Shown here piece by piece: positions 42,074 through 50,958 of a DNA stretch of 64,000 nt (positions within the stretch are counted from its first letter, which is position 1; each line of letters opens with the position of its first letter). The notes beneath the pieces are model-generated. The model made no database searches. It saw only the letters and a program-made list of their open reading frames with translations, and was not told where the DNA came from. The stretch is from JAGQRJ01 sp041402045 (GTDB lineage Bacteria; Planctomycetota; J058): NCBI GenBank assembly GCA_041402045.1, contig JAWKSZ010000015.1, positions 1-64,000 on the forward strand. Direction: 5' to 3'. A program made the position numbers and the translations under genes.

Positions 42074-42783
42074 CCAACCCTCCGCGGCACCGCCAGGACG
42101 AAGCTCAGGACCAGCGCGCCCAGCGTGAACAACGCCTTGGGGCCCGGCCCCCGCGCCGGCGCCTCCTCGTAAGCCCAGGCCGCCCCGCCGCCCAGCAGGA
42201 GCAGCGCCGCGCCGAAGGCGCGCCAGCGAAAGCGGGTGGCGTGGCGCTCCGAGAGCGGGCGCGCGTCGCGCTCGGCGCGCGCCTCGGCCAGCGCCACCCC
42301 GCGGACGCGGTCCACGTCCGCGAGGGTGGCGTAGCGGTCGTCCCCCGCGGCGAGGGACTCGGCCACGTCGGCCAGCGCGGCCGCGCCCGCGTAGCGCGCG
42401 GCGTACTGCGCCTCGTCCATGACCGCCTCGCACTCGGAGCAGCGCCGAAAGCGGCCGTCGACCTTGGCGCCGCAGGCGGGGCAGGTGCGCCGGACGACGG
42501 GCGCCGTGCGCTCACGCACCGCCGCGACCGCGTCCTCGCGCAGCGACGGATCGAGCAGCGGGACGCGGAAGCGCGCGCCGCACGGGGCGCACACCGCGGT
42601 CTTCCCCGGAGCCGCGCTGCTGGTCGTCTCCGCCCCGCACTCGGGGCAGGTCAGGAGCGCCTGGGGCGCGTCGGGCAAGGGCACCCGCACCCGCTGGCCG
42701 CAGCGCTTGCACTTCGTGCGCTTCCCCGGGCTGGCCAGGGCCTGCGTGCGCTGCTTGCAGGCCGGGCAGGTGAAGTCGACCAC
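42070..42783 (-). CDS. Triple zinc-ribbon membrane protein
   Basis: 237 residues from GTG 42783. Three zinc ribbons in a row: FTCPACKQRTQAL/CKRCGQRVRVPL, LTCPECGAETTSS/CAPCGARFRVPL and RTCPACGAKVDGR/CSECEAVMDE. A helical part and two membrane helices (FGAALLLLGGGAAWAY, ALFTLGALVLSFVLAVP) follow. It stands six bases after the kinase-like gene's partner region, between the Ser/Thr kinase (downstream) and the methyltransferase, and overlaps the latter. The role is unknown; similar ribbons occur at the start of the TPR proteins at 56-61 kb. Confidence 0.8.
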   Translation of the reverse strand: MVDFTCPACKQRTQALASPGKRTKCKRCGQRVRVPLPDAPQALLTCPECGAETTSSAAPGKTAVCAPCGARFRVPLLDPSLREDAVAAVRERTAPVVRRTCPACGAKVDGRFRRCSECEAVMDEAQYAARYAGAAALADVAESLAAGDDRYATLADVDRVRGVALAEARAERDARPLSERHATRFRWRAFGAALLLLGGGAAWAYEEAPARGPGPKALFTLGALVLSFVLAVPRRVG

Positions 42784-42789
42784 CGCGCG

Positions 42790-44169
42790 CTACTGCGCGA
42801 GCTCGGGGTGCGCCTCGAGCAGCTTCTGGATCTGCTTCTCGCAGCGCGCGCGGGTCTCCGCGTCTTCGGCCTGGGTGCTGGCCTGGCGGTAGGCGGCGAG
42901 GGCCTTGGCGCCGTCGGGGGCGATCCCCGCGTGCGGGCGGGTCGGGTCGTGCAGCCAAGCCACCCAGAACAGGGCCGCCGGGCTCTCGTGGTCCGCCGCC
43001 TTCTCGAAGCGCTCGAGCGCGCCCACGTAGTCCTCGGCCTCGTACTTGGCCTTGCCGTCCTTCACCAGGGCCTTGACCTGCTCCGCAGTCAGCGGCGCGT
43101 CGGCGGGGTCCGGGGCGCCGGTGACCTTGCGCAGCAGCGCCGCCCCGCGCTGCGGGTTGAGCACGGTCAGGTCGAGGATCACCAGCGCGAGCAGGGCCAC
43201 GACCACGAAGGTCGCCTGCTTCATGCCCCGCCGGGTGCTGGCCTGCTTGAGCCCGCCCTGGAGGCTCTCGAGGCGCGTGGCCAGCTCGTGCATGGAGATC
43301 CGCTTCTCCGGGTCGCGCTGCAGGGTGGCCAGGCACACCGCGTCGAGGGCCGCGGGGATCGTGGGCCGCACCGTGCGCGGGGGCGGCACGTCCTCGGTGG
43401 TGACCGAGGTGAACAGGTCGACCACGTTCTCCGAGGTGAACGGGGGCTGGCCGGTGAGCAGGAAGTAGAGGGTCGCGCCCAGGCCCCACACGTCGCTCTT
43501 GGGCCCGGGCTCGCCGAACTCAGCCCCCGGGTCGAACTGCTCCGGCGCCATGAAGGACGGCGTACCGACCAGGCGCCCGGCGTGGGTGATCGTGGCCGAG
43601 ATCCCGGCCGGCCCCGAGGCGGCGCCCTTCTTGTTGGGGTCGCGCTTCACCAGGCCGAAGTCGGTGAGCACCGGGCGCTGGGTGCCGTGCTCGATCAGAA
43701 TGTTGTTCGGCTTCACGTCGCGGTGGAACACGCCGCTCTGGTGGCAGTAGTCGAGGGCCTGGGCGATCGCGAGCACGATCTCCACGGTCTCCTCGGGCTC
43801 GGGGAGCCGCCCGCCCGGGCCCCGGACCACCGAGAACAGGTTCTGCCCCTCGATCAGCTCCATGACCAGATAGGGGATCCCGTTCTCCTCGCCCAGGTCG
43901 CTGATCCCCACCACGTGCTTGTGCTTGAGCTGCGCGAGCACGCGCCCCTCGCGCCGGAAGCGGTTGACCGCCTCCTCGCTCGGGTCCTGCTGCAGCAGGA
44001 CCTTGAGCGCCACCAACGCCCCGAGCTCCGAGTGCTTGGCGCGGAACACCTGCCCCGCGCCGCCGCGCCCGATCGTGCCCAGGATCTCGTAGCGCCCGAG
44101 GGTCTCCCCCGCGAACCCCTTGTGGTGGGGGTCGCGCATGGCCTGACTGAGCTGTCGACGGTCCAGCAT
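42790..44169 (-). CDS. Membrane Ser/Thr kinase with Sel1-like C-terminus
   Basis: 459 residues from ATG 44169. Kinase: YEILGTIGRGGAGQVFRAKH, VALKVLL, HRDVKPNN, LTDFGLVKRD and VGTPSFMAPEQ, all catalytic residues present. After a juxtamembrane stretch comes one helix (QATFVVVALLALVILDLTVL, about 325-345), then an outer helical part with one Sel1/TPR-like unit (ALFWVAWLHDPTRPHAGIAP, DGAKALAAYRQAS). Sel1 units bind proteins, so this may be the sensor part. It is first of three genes on the strand; the zinc-ribbon gene starts seven bases downstream. Confidence 0.93.
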   Translation of the reverse strand: MLDRRQLSQAMRDPHHKGFAGETLGRYEILGTIGRGGAGQVFRAKHSELGALVALKVLLQQDPSEEAVNRFRREGRVLAQLKHKHVVGISDLGEENGIPYLVMELIEGQNLFSVVRGPGGRLPEPEETVEIVLAIAQALDYCHQSGVFHRDVKPNNILIEHGTQRPVLTDFGLVKRDPNKKGAASGPAGISATITHAGRLVGTPSFMAPEQFDPGAEFGEPGPKSDVWGLGATLYFLLTGQPPFTSENVVDLFTSVTTEDVPPPRTVRPTIPAALDAVCLATLQRDPEKRISMHELATRLESLQGGLKQASTRRGMKQATFVVVALLALVILDLTVLNPQRGAALLRKVTGAPDPADAPLTAEQVKALVKDGKAKYEAEDYVGALERFEKAADHESPAALFWVAWLHDPTRPHAGIAPDGAKALAAYRQASTQAEDAETRARCEKQIQKLLEAHPELAQ

Positions 44170-44238
44170 GGCGGGATTGTAGCGCGGGAGCCTGCCGACG
44201 GCAGCCGCTCCGCGCAGGCGCCCGCGTATCCTGGGCGC

Positions 44239-46689
44239 GTGCAGCTCCCGATCGACGCTCAGCTCCCGGACCTGGTCGCCCGCGCGGCGCAGGAGCGCGC
44301 CCTCGTGCTCAGCGCCGACCCCGGGAGCGGCAAGACGACCCGCCTGCCCCCGGCGTTGCTCGACGCGCTGGAGGGCGAGGTGTGGGTGCTCGAGCCGCGC
44401 CGCCTGGCGGCCAAGCTCGCGGCCAGCTTCGTCGGGGAGACCCTCGGCGAGCGCGTCGGCTACCGCGTGCGCTTCGAGCGCGGGACCGGCCCCCGCACCC
44501 GGCTGATCTATGCCACCGAGGGGATCCTGCTCCGGCGCCTGGCCCAGGGCGACGACCTGGCCGGGGTAGGGGCCGTGGTCCTCGACGAGTTCCACGAGCG
44601 CCACCTCGAGACCGACCTCTGCCTCGTGCTCCTCGAGCGCCTGCGCCGCACCCGCCGCCCGGACCTGGCGCTGGTGATCATGTCCGCGACCCTCGACGCC
44701 TCGCCCCTGGGCGACTACCTCGGCGTCGAGCCGGTGCACGTCGAGGGCCGGCGGTTCGAGGTCGCCGTCGACTACCTCCCTCCTGGCCGCCGCGACCAGC
44801 GCCTGGAGGACCGCGTGCTCGAGGGCGCGCGCCAGCTCCTGGACGAAGGCCTCGACGGCCACGCGCTGGTGTTCCTCCCCGGCGTGGCCGAGATCCGCGC
44901 CAGCGAGCGCGCGCTGCGCCCGCTCGCCGAGCGCGAGGGCCTGGCGCTCTACCCGCTCCACGGCCGGCTGGACGTGGCCGACACCCGCCGCGCCCTGGGT
45001 CCTTCGCGCGCGCGCAAGCTGATCCTGTGCACCAACGTCGCCGAGAGCTCGGTCACGATCGACGGGGTCGCCGCGGTGCTCGACGCGGGCCTGGCCAAGG
45101 TCCCCCAGGTCGGCGCGCTGGGGCTCCCGACCCTCGAGCTGCGCCCGGTGAGCCAGGCGGCGTCGATCCAACGCGCCAACCGCGCCGGGCGCCAGCGCGA
45201 GGGCCGCTGCCTGCGGCTGTTCCCGCGCGCGGAGTGGGGCCGCCGCCCCAAGCGCAGCGAGCCCGCGATCCTGCGCGAGGAGCTGAGCGGCGCCGCGCTG
45301 ACGCTCCTCGCCGCCGGAGTCCACGACCCGCGCTGGCTCGACCCGCCGCCCCCCGCGCGCTGGGAGGCTGCTCAGGAGCTCCTGACTCGGCTGGGCGCGG
45401 TCGAGGCCGGCGCGCTCTCCGCCGAGGGGCGGCGCCTGGTCGAGCTCCCGCTCCCGCCGCGGCTGGGGCGGGTGCTGCTCGAGGGCGCGCGGCGCGGGGT
45501 GCTGCCTGCCGCCGCCGAGTCGGTGGCGCTCCTGGCCGAGCCCGACGTGCGCCAGCGCGCGGAGCCCCACGAGGAGGGCGGCCCCTGCGACGTGAGCGCG
45601 CTGCGCGACCTGCTGCGCGAGGCGGGCCACGACGTCGGTCGTCAGCGTCGGCGCGGGCTGCGCCCGGCGGCGGTGGCCCAGGTGCGCAAGGTGGCGCGAG
45701 CGCTCGAGCGCGCCGCCCGCGACGTCCGCCCCGAGCAGGGCGGCGCCGATCCCGAGCTCGCCCTGCGTCAGGCGCTCCTGGCCGGGCACCCCGACCGGGT
45801 GGCCCGGCGACAGCGCGGGCGCGGGCTGGCCCTGGTGGGCGGCGGCGCGGCCCAGCTCGCCGAGGAGAGCGTGGTCAAGAGCGCGGCCTGGCTCCTGGCC
45901 CTCAGCGCGCGGGCGACCCCGCGCGGGATCCGGGTCGAGCTCGCGAGCGCGATCGAGCCCGACTGGTTGCTCGAGCAGTTCCCCGACGCGATCGACGAGG
46001 ACGAGGTGGTCGCCTTCGACGACGCCCGCGAGCGGGTGGAGGCGCGCTGGCGCGTGCGCTTCGGCGCGCTGACCCTGGAGGACGGCCCGACCGAGGGCGA
46101 CCCCGAGGCCCTGGCGGCGTCGCTGGCCGCGGCCGCCACGCGCAAGCTGCAGGCGATCTGGGACCCCGACGCCCTCGAGGGCCTGCGCCGGCGAGTGGCC
46201 TTCGCCCGCGAGCTGGACCCCAGCCTCCCGGCGCTGGAGTCGACCGAGGGGCTGGTGGCCTCGCTCTGCCAGGGCTGCGCGTCCTTCGCCGAGCTGCGCG
46301 CCGTGAATCCCCTGCAGGCGCTGACCGCCGCCCTCGGTCCCCAGGGCTACCGGATCCTCGAGCGCCTCGCGCCGAGCCACGTGACCCTCGCGGGCGGACG
46401 TCGCCTGGAGGTGCACTACGAAGCCAACCAGCCGCCGTGGGTCGCCTCGAGGCTCCAGGACTTCTTCGGCATGGCCCAGGGACCGACGGTAGGCGAGGGC
46501 CGCGTGCCCCTGGTGCTGCACCTGCGCGCGCCGAACAAGCAGTCGGTCTCCGTCACCAGCGACCTCGCGGGGTTCTGGGAGCGGCACTACCCGGCGGCGC
46601 GGCGCGAGCTCGGCCGGCGCTATCCGCGGCACAGTTGGCCCGAGGACCCGATCCGCGCCCAGGCGCCGCGCAAGGGACGCGCGCGTTGA
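44239..46689 (+). CDS. hrpB: ATP-dependent helicase HrpB
   Basis: 816 residues from GTG 44239, the normal HrpB length. DExH helicase motifs: Walker A ADPGSGKTTRLP (about residue 29), DEFHERHLETD (about 115), MSATLDASPLGDYL, FLPGVAEI, TNVAESSVTIDGV and the QRANRAGRQREG arginine-finger motif (QRAGRAGR in most). The long C-terminal domain ends with RRELGRRYPRHSWPEDP, the HrpB signature. HrpB's substrate is not firmly known; an RNA role is generally assumed. It is divergent from the kinase at 44.2 kb by 69 bases. Confidence 0.95.
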   Translation: MQLPIDAQLPDLVARAAQERALVLSADPGSGKTTRLPPALLDALEGEVWVLEPRRLAAKLAASFVGETLGERVGYRVRFERGTGPRTRLIYATEGILLRRLAQGDDLAGVGAVVLDEFHERHLETDLCLVLLERLRRTRRPDLALVIMSATLDASPLGDYLGVEPVHVEGRRFEVAVDYLPPGRRDQRLEDRVLEGARQLLDEGLDGHALVFLPGVAEIRASERALRPLAEREGLALYPLHGRLDVADTRRALGPSRARKLILCTNVAESSVTIDGVAAVLDAGLAKVPQVGALGLPTLELRPVSQAASIQRANRAGRQREGRCLRLFPRAEWGRRPKRSEPAILREELSGAALTLLAAGVHDPRWLDPPPPARWEAAQELLTRLGAVEAGALSAEGRRLVELPLPPRLGRVLLEGARRGVLPAAAESVALLAEPDVRQRAEPHEEGGPCDVSALRDLLREAGHDVGRQRRRGLRPAAVAQVRKVARALERAARDVRPEQGGADPELALRQALLAGHPDRVARRQRGRGLALVGGGAAQLAEESVVKSAAWLLALSARATPRGIRVELASAIEPDWLLEQFPDAIDEDEVVAFDDARERVEARWRVRFGALTLEDGPTEGDPEALAASLAAAATRKLQAIWDPDALEGLRRRVAFARELDPSLPALESTEGLVASLCQGCASFAELRAVNPLQALTAALGPQGYRILERLAPSHVTLAGGRRLEVHYEANQPPWVASRLQDFFGMAQGPTVGEGRVPLVLHLRAPNKQSVSVTSDLAGFWERHYPAARRELGRRYPRHSWPEDPIRAQAPRKGRAR

Positions 46690-46748
46690 GCGGGTGCAAG
46701 GACTGCTTGAGGTTGGCGCGCCGCGGCCCACGGATCTAAGCTCTGCGT

Positions 46749-47642
46749 ATGGCCTTGCCTCCGGTATCCGATCTCCACGACGAGATCCTCTCCACCGACG
46801 CCGCCTCGTTCGCGTCGCGTCGCCCCGATCAGGACGTCGTGATCCTCGAGCCCCACGAGCCGGGGCGCGACTACGCGGGCGACCTGCACGGGCTCGCGTC
46901 CTACGTGTTCCTCCCGCGGGCGGCGAACCAGCCGGTGCCCGTCGGCCGCGACGCGCGGGCGGTGGTGCTCCTCGACCACGCCGCCGTGTCCCGCCTGCAC
47001 ATGGTCATGGCCTGGACCGGTTCGGCGTGGCAGTTCATGGACCGCTCCTCCAACGGCGTGTTCCTGCACGATCAGCGCGTACCCAAGGAGCAACCCACGA
47101 CCCTGGGCTACGGCACCGCGCTCCGCCTGGGCAAGGCGCTCATGCTGCGCGTGCTCACCCCCGAGGGCCTGCACCGTCGTGACCAGCTCGCGGGCGCCGT
47201 TGCCCTCGATCAGCCGAAGCGACTTCGACGACGCGGTGGGGCGCGCCCGCTCCTGCGCAGGCCATTCCAGGTCGGTCAGCGCGGCGCCGACACCTCCCCA
47301 TCGCGAGGTGAGCCCCGCCCCGCCGCTGCCCGCCTTCGCGCCGCGGCCTCAGCCCCGCCGCCGCGCCGGGCGCGGTGACCGAGAGTTCGAGCTCGGCTTC
47401 GAGCTTCGGCGACGCGCCCAGCTCGACCCGACTACATGGGCGACAGCTACGACCAGGACGTGGCCCAAGCCTACATGTCGCCTGGCGCGCCTCCTGCCCC
47501 GCCGACGCCGCCCTCTCCTCCGGCGCCTCCGCGGGCCCCGGCACCCCCGCCCACGCCGCCCGCGCCGCCGCCGCCGGTGCCCGACGAGATCAGCTTCGAC
47601 TTCGACTTCGACGAGGCCGACGGGCGCGGCGGGTTTGCGTAG
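46749..47642 (+). CDS. FHA-domain protein with Pro-rich tail (frame-broken)
   Basis: About 297 residues from ATG 46749. FHA domain at residues 60-135: PVPVGRDARAVVLLDHAAVS, RLHMVMAWTGSAWQFMDRSS and NGVFLHDQRVPKEQPTTL (Arg, Ser, His and Asn sites present). Near 47175 the frame moves, giving ISRSDFDDAVGRARS. Further shifts near 47390-47440 lead to MGDSYDQDVAQAYMSPG, a polyproline stretch and the end EISFDFDFDEADGRGGFA. The acidic SFDF ending recalls the SFDFKDDE units of the first FHA protein. Three frames are needed to read the tail. No partner kinase is directly adjacent. Confidence 0.75.
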
Positions 47643-47803
47643 AAGAGCAACGCTCCCGCGCCCCAGGGCCGCGCACGTCGGCCTTGGCACCTCTACATTC
47701 AGACGGGCGCGGCGGGTTTGCGTAGGTAGGCGAGCCTCCCGCGCTCCAGGGCCGCGCACGTCGGCCTTGGCACCTCTACATTCAGACGGGCGCGGCGGGT
47801 TTG
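47620..47803 (+). repeat. 83-bp direct repeat at the 3' end of the second FHA gene
   Basis: Units start at 47620, 47703 and 47786 (third partial, 18 bases), each with ACGGGCGCGGCGGGTTTG. The first covers the last codons and stop of the FHA gene. The units differ in about ten positions near GAAGAGCAACGCTCCC and are nearly identical in the second half (GTCGGCCTTGGCACCTCTAC). Confidence 0.9.
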
Positions 47804-47859
47804 AGTAAGCGCAGAGCCGGACCCCCCGGGGGACCGAGGCCTGCACGCGGACGGCGCGA

Positions 47860-50800
47860 TCAAGCCGAGGTCTTCTTCTTCCTCGCCTTCGCCTTGCTCG
47901 AGGTCTTCTTGGCCGACGTCTTCTTCTTGGCCGACGTCTTCTTCTTCGCCGACGTCTTCTTCTTCGCCGACGTCTTCTTCTTCGCCGACGTCTTCTTCTT
48001 CGCCGACGTCTTCTTCTTCGGTGCGGGCTTGGGCGGCGGGCCGGCGGCGGGGACGTCGAGCAGCGGCGCCAGATAGTGCCCGGTGTAGGAGCGGGGGCAG
48101 GCGGCGATCGCCTCCGGCGGCCCCGAGGCGATCAGCTCCCCGCCGGCGTCGCCGCCCTCGGGGCCGAGGTCGACCACCCAGTCGGCGGTCTTGACGATGT
48201 CCAGGTTGTGCTCGATCACGACCACGGTGTTGCCCGCGTCGACCAGGCGGTCGAGCACGCCGAGCAGCTTGCGAATGTCGTCGAAGTGGAGCCCGGTCGA
48301 GGGCTCGTCCAGCACGTAGAGCGTGCGCCCGGTGGACCGCTTGCCCAGCTCGCGCGCGAGCTTGATCCGCTGCGCCTCGCCGCCCGAGAGCGTGGGGGAG
48401 GGCTGCCCCAGGGACACGTAGCCCAGGCCCACGTCCTGGAGCGTCTGCAGCAGGCGCGTGATCTTGGGGTGGTTGCGGAACACGTCCAGCGCGTCGTCCA
48501 CGGTCAGGTCCAGGACCTGGGAGATCGAGCGCCCCTGGTAGCGCACGCGCAGGGTGGCGTCGTTGAAGCGCTTGCCCTCGCAGGCCTCGCAGGTGACGAA
48601 CACGTCGGCCAGGAAGTGCATTTCGATCCGGCGCACGCCGGAGCCCTCGCAGCTCTCGCAGCGCCCGCCCTTGACGTTGAACGAGAAGCGCCCGGGCTTG
48701 AAGCCGAAGATCTGCGCCTCGGGGAGCTCGGCGAAGAAGTTGCGGATCAGGTCGAACAGCTTGACGTAGGTCGCCGGGTTGCTGCGCGGGGTGCGCCCGA
48801 TCGGCTGCTGGTCGATCGCGATCACCTTGTCGATCTCGTCCAGCCCCGAGAGCCCGCGGTGCTCGCCCACGACCACGTTGCTCTTGTGCAGGGCGCGCTG
48901 GAGCGCCGGGAGCAGGATCTGGTTGACCAGCGACGACTTCCCCGCGCCGGACGCGCCGGTCACGCACACGAACGCCCCCAGGGGAAAGGACACGTCGATC
49001 CCCTTGAGGTTGTTGGCGCGGGCGTCCTCCACCGAGATCGCGCGCGCTGGGTCGACCGGCCGGCGCTCGGCGGGGACCTCGATCCGCTTGCGCCCGCTGA
49101 GGTAGGCGCCGGTCAGCGAGTTCGGGTCCTGGGCCAGCTCCTCGGGGCTGCCGCTGGCGGTCACGGTCCCGCCGTCGCGCCCGGCCCCGGGGCCGAAGTC
49201 GACGACGTGGTTCGCGCGCTCGATCATTTCCCGGTCGTGCTCGACCACCACGATCGTGTTCCCCTTGTCGCGCAGGCGCTCGAGGGTGTCGATCAGCCGC
49301 GTCCCGTCCCGGGCGTGGAGCCCGATCGAGGGCTCGTCGAGCACGTAGACGACCCCCGAGAGCTCGCTCCCGATCTGGGACGCGAGCTGGATCCGCTGAG
49401 ACTCGCCGCCGGAGAGCGAAGGGCCGGGCCGCGAGAGCGAGAGGTAGTCGAGCCCCACGTCCTCGAGGAACCGCAGCCGCGCGCGGATCTCCTTGAGCAG
49501 CTCGCCGGCGATCGTGCGCTCGGTGGCGCTGAGCGCGGCGTCGAGCCCGGTGGCCCAGGCCGAGGCGTCCTGCACCGACATGCTGCACACCGGCGCCAGC
49601 GCCGTCCCGTGCACGAGCACCGCCCGGCTCTCGGGGCGCAGGCGGCTCCCGGCGCAGGCGTCGCAGGGTCGGTAGCTGTGGAACTGCGCGTAGTAGCTCT
49701 GGCGCTCCTCCGAGCTCGTCTCCAGCAGCCGGCGCTTGAGCTGAGGCAGGACCCCCTCCCAGCGCAGACGGTAGGGCCGCGAGCGCTTCCAGTAGACGTC
49801 GATCCGCCCCCCGCCCACGCCGTGGAGCACCCCGTCGCGCTGCTTCTTGGTGAGGTCCTTCCAAGGCGTCTCGAGCTCGAACCCGAGGTGCTCGGCCAGG
49901 GCGCGCACCATGCGCGCGGTCCAGCCGTCGCCGTCGCGCAGGGTCTCCTCCTTCCAGGGCACGACCGCGCCCTCGAGGATCGACTTGCGCCCGTCGGGGA
50001 CCACCAGCGCCGGGTCCATCTCCAGGCTGTGCCCCAGGCCGTTGCAGGAGACGCACATGCCCTGGGGGCTGTTGAAGGAGAAGGACTGCGGGCTGAGGTC
50101 GGGGAAGCTGATCCCGCAGGGCTCGCAGGCCAGGCGCTCGGAGTGGATCGTGTCCTCGCCGGTGTCGAGGTTGGCCACGATCAGGCGCCGGTCGCCGAGG
50201 TTCAGCGCGGTCTCGACGGAGTCGGTGACCCGGCTCTCGAGGCCGGGCTTGATCACGAGCCGGTCGACCACCGCGTCGAGGTGCGTCTTCTTGCGCTTGC
50301 TGAGCTGGGTCAGCCCGTCGAGGTTCAGCACCTCGCCGTTGACCCGCACCCGCACCAGGCCCTGGCGCCGCAGGAGCTCGAGCTCCTCCTTGAACTCGCC
50401 CTTGCGGTTCTGGATCCGCGGGGCGAGCAGCAGGACCTTCGTGCCCTGGGGCAGCTCGGCGATTCGCCGCGCGATCTGCTGCGCCGACTGGCTCTCGACG
50501 GTGGCCCCGCACCGGTAGCAGTGCTGGACCCCGACCCGCGCGAACAGCACGCGCAGGTAGTCCATGATCTCGGTGATCGTGCCCACCGTAGAGCGCGGGT
50601 TGACCGAGGCCTTCTTCTGCTCGACGGCGATGCTCGGCGACAGCCCGTAGATCTTGTCGTACTTCGGCTTCTCCTTCTGCCCGAGGAACTGCCGCGCGTA
50701 GGCGCTGAGGCTCTCCACGAAGCGCCGGCGCCCCTCGGCGTAGATCGTGTCGATCGCCAGCGAGGACTTGCCCGACCCCGAGGGTCCGCTGAACACGACC

Positions 50801-50886
50801 AGTTGCTTCTTGGGGATCGCGACGTCGATCCCCTTCAGGTTGTGCTCCCGCGCGCCCATGACGCGGATCTCTTGGGGTTCGCTCAC
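47860..50886 (-). CDS. uvrA: Excinuclease ABC subunit A with Lys-rich repeat tail
   Basis: 1008 residues; DNA-damage recognition ATPase of nucleotide excision repair. GTG 50886 has GGAGG eight bases upstream. First ABC half: GPSGSGKSSLAIDTIYAEGR (about 35), the zinc modules CYRCGATV and CEPCGISF/CVSCNGLG, and signature LSGGESQRIQLASQIGS. Second half: GASGAGKSSLVNQILLPAL (about 647), CESCEGSGVRRIEMHFL with CEACEGKRF (about 742), LSGGEAQRIKLARELGKR and LDEPSTGLHFDDIRKL. The usual UvrA ends shortly after its last helix. Here a Pro-rich linker and about six KKKTSA repeats plus KKKTSA-like end (KARKKKTSA) add some 55 basic residues. All catalytic motifs are intact. Confidence 0.96.
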   Translation of the reverse strand: MSEPQEIRVMGAREHNLKGIDVAIPKKQLVVFSGPSGSGKSSLAIDTIYAEGRRRFVESLSAYARQFLGQKEKPKYDKIYGLSPSIAVEQKKASVNPRSTVGTITEIMDYLRVLFARVGVQHCYRCGATVESQSAQQIARRIAELPQGTKVLLLAPRIQNRKGEFKEELELLRRQGLVRVRVNGEVLNLDGLTQLSKRKKTHLDAVVDRLVIKPGLESRVTDSVETALNLGDRRLIVANLDTGEDTIHSERLACEPCGISFPDLSPQSFSFNSPQGMCVSCNGLGHSLEMDPALVVPDGRKSILEGAVVPWKEETLRDGDGWTARMVRALAEHLGFELETPWKDLTKKQRDGVLHGVGGGRIDVYWKRSRPYRLRWEGVLPQLKRRLLETSSEERQSYYAQFHSYRPCDACAGSRLRPESRAVLVHGTALAPVCSMSVQDASAWATGLDAALSATERTIAGELLKEIRARLRFLEDVGLDYLSLSRPGPSLSGGESQRIQLASQIGSELSGVVYVLDEPSIGLHARDGTRLIDTLERLRDKGNTIVVVEHDREMIERANHVVDFGPGAGRDGGTVTASGSPEELAQDPNSLTGAYLSGRKRIEVPAERRPVDPARAISVEDARANNLKGIDVSFPLGAFVCVTGASGAGKSSLVNQILLPALQRALHKSNVVVGEHRGLSGLDEIDKVIAIDQQPIGRTPRSNPATYVKLFDLIRNFFAELPEAQIFGFKPGRFSFNVKGGRCESCEGSGVRRIEMHFLADVFVTCEACEGKRFNDATLRVRYQGRSISQVLDLTVDDALDVFRNHPKITRLLQTLQDVGLGYVSLGQPSPTLSGGEAQRIKLARELGKRSTGRTLYVLDEPSTGLHFDDIRKLLGVLDRLVDAGNTVVVIEHNLDIVKTADWVVDLGPEGGDAGGELIASGPPEAIAACPRSYTGHYLAPLLDVPAAGPPPKPAPKKKTSAKKKTSAKKKTSAKKKTSAKKKTSAKKKTSAKKTSSKAKARKKKTSA
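47912..48019 (-). repeat. 18-bp tandem repeat coding KKKTSA in uvrA
   Basis: Six in-frame 18-base units (plus strand GCCGACGTCTTCTTCTTC), nearly identical, with one G/C variant at the third position of the Ala codon region. They make the C-terminal basic tail. Confidence 0.9.
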
Positions 50887-50958
50887 GCGCCTGCCTCCGG
50901 GGGCGGCGAACATAGCACGAACGTCGGGAGGCGAAAGCGGGAGGGCGAGGTGCCCCTG

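Noticed and set aside
47860..47911. uvrA tail as a separate small basic protein
   Set aside because: The tail is in frame with uvrA without interruption and has no start signal of its own.
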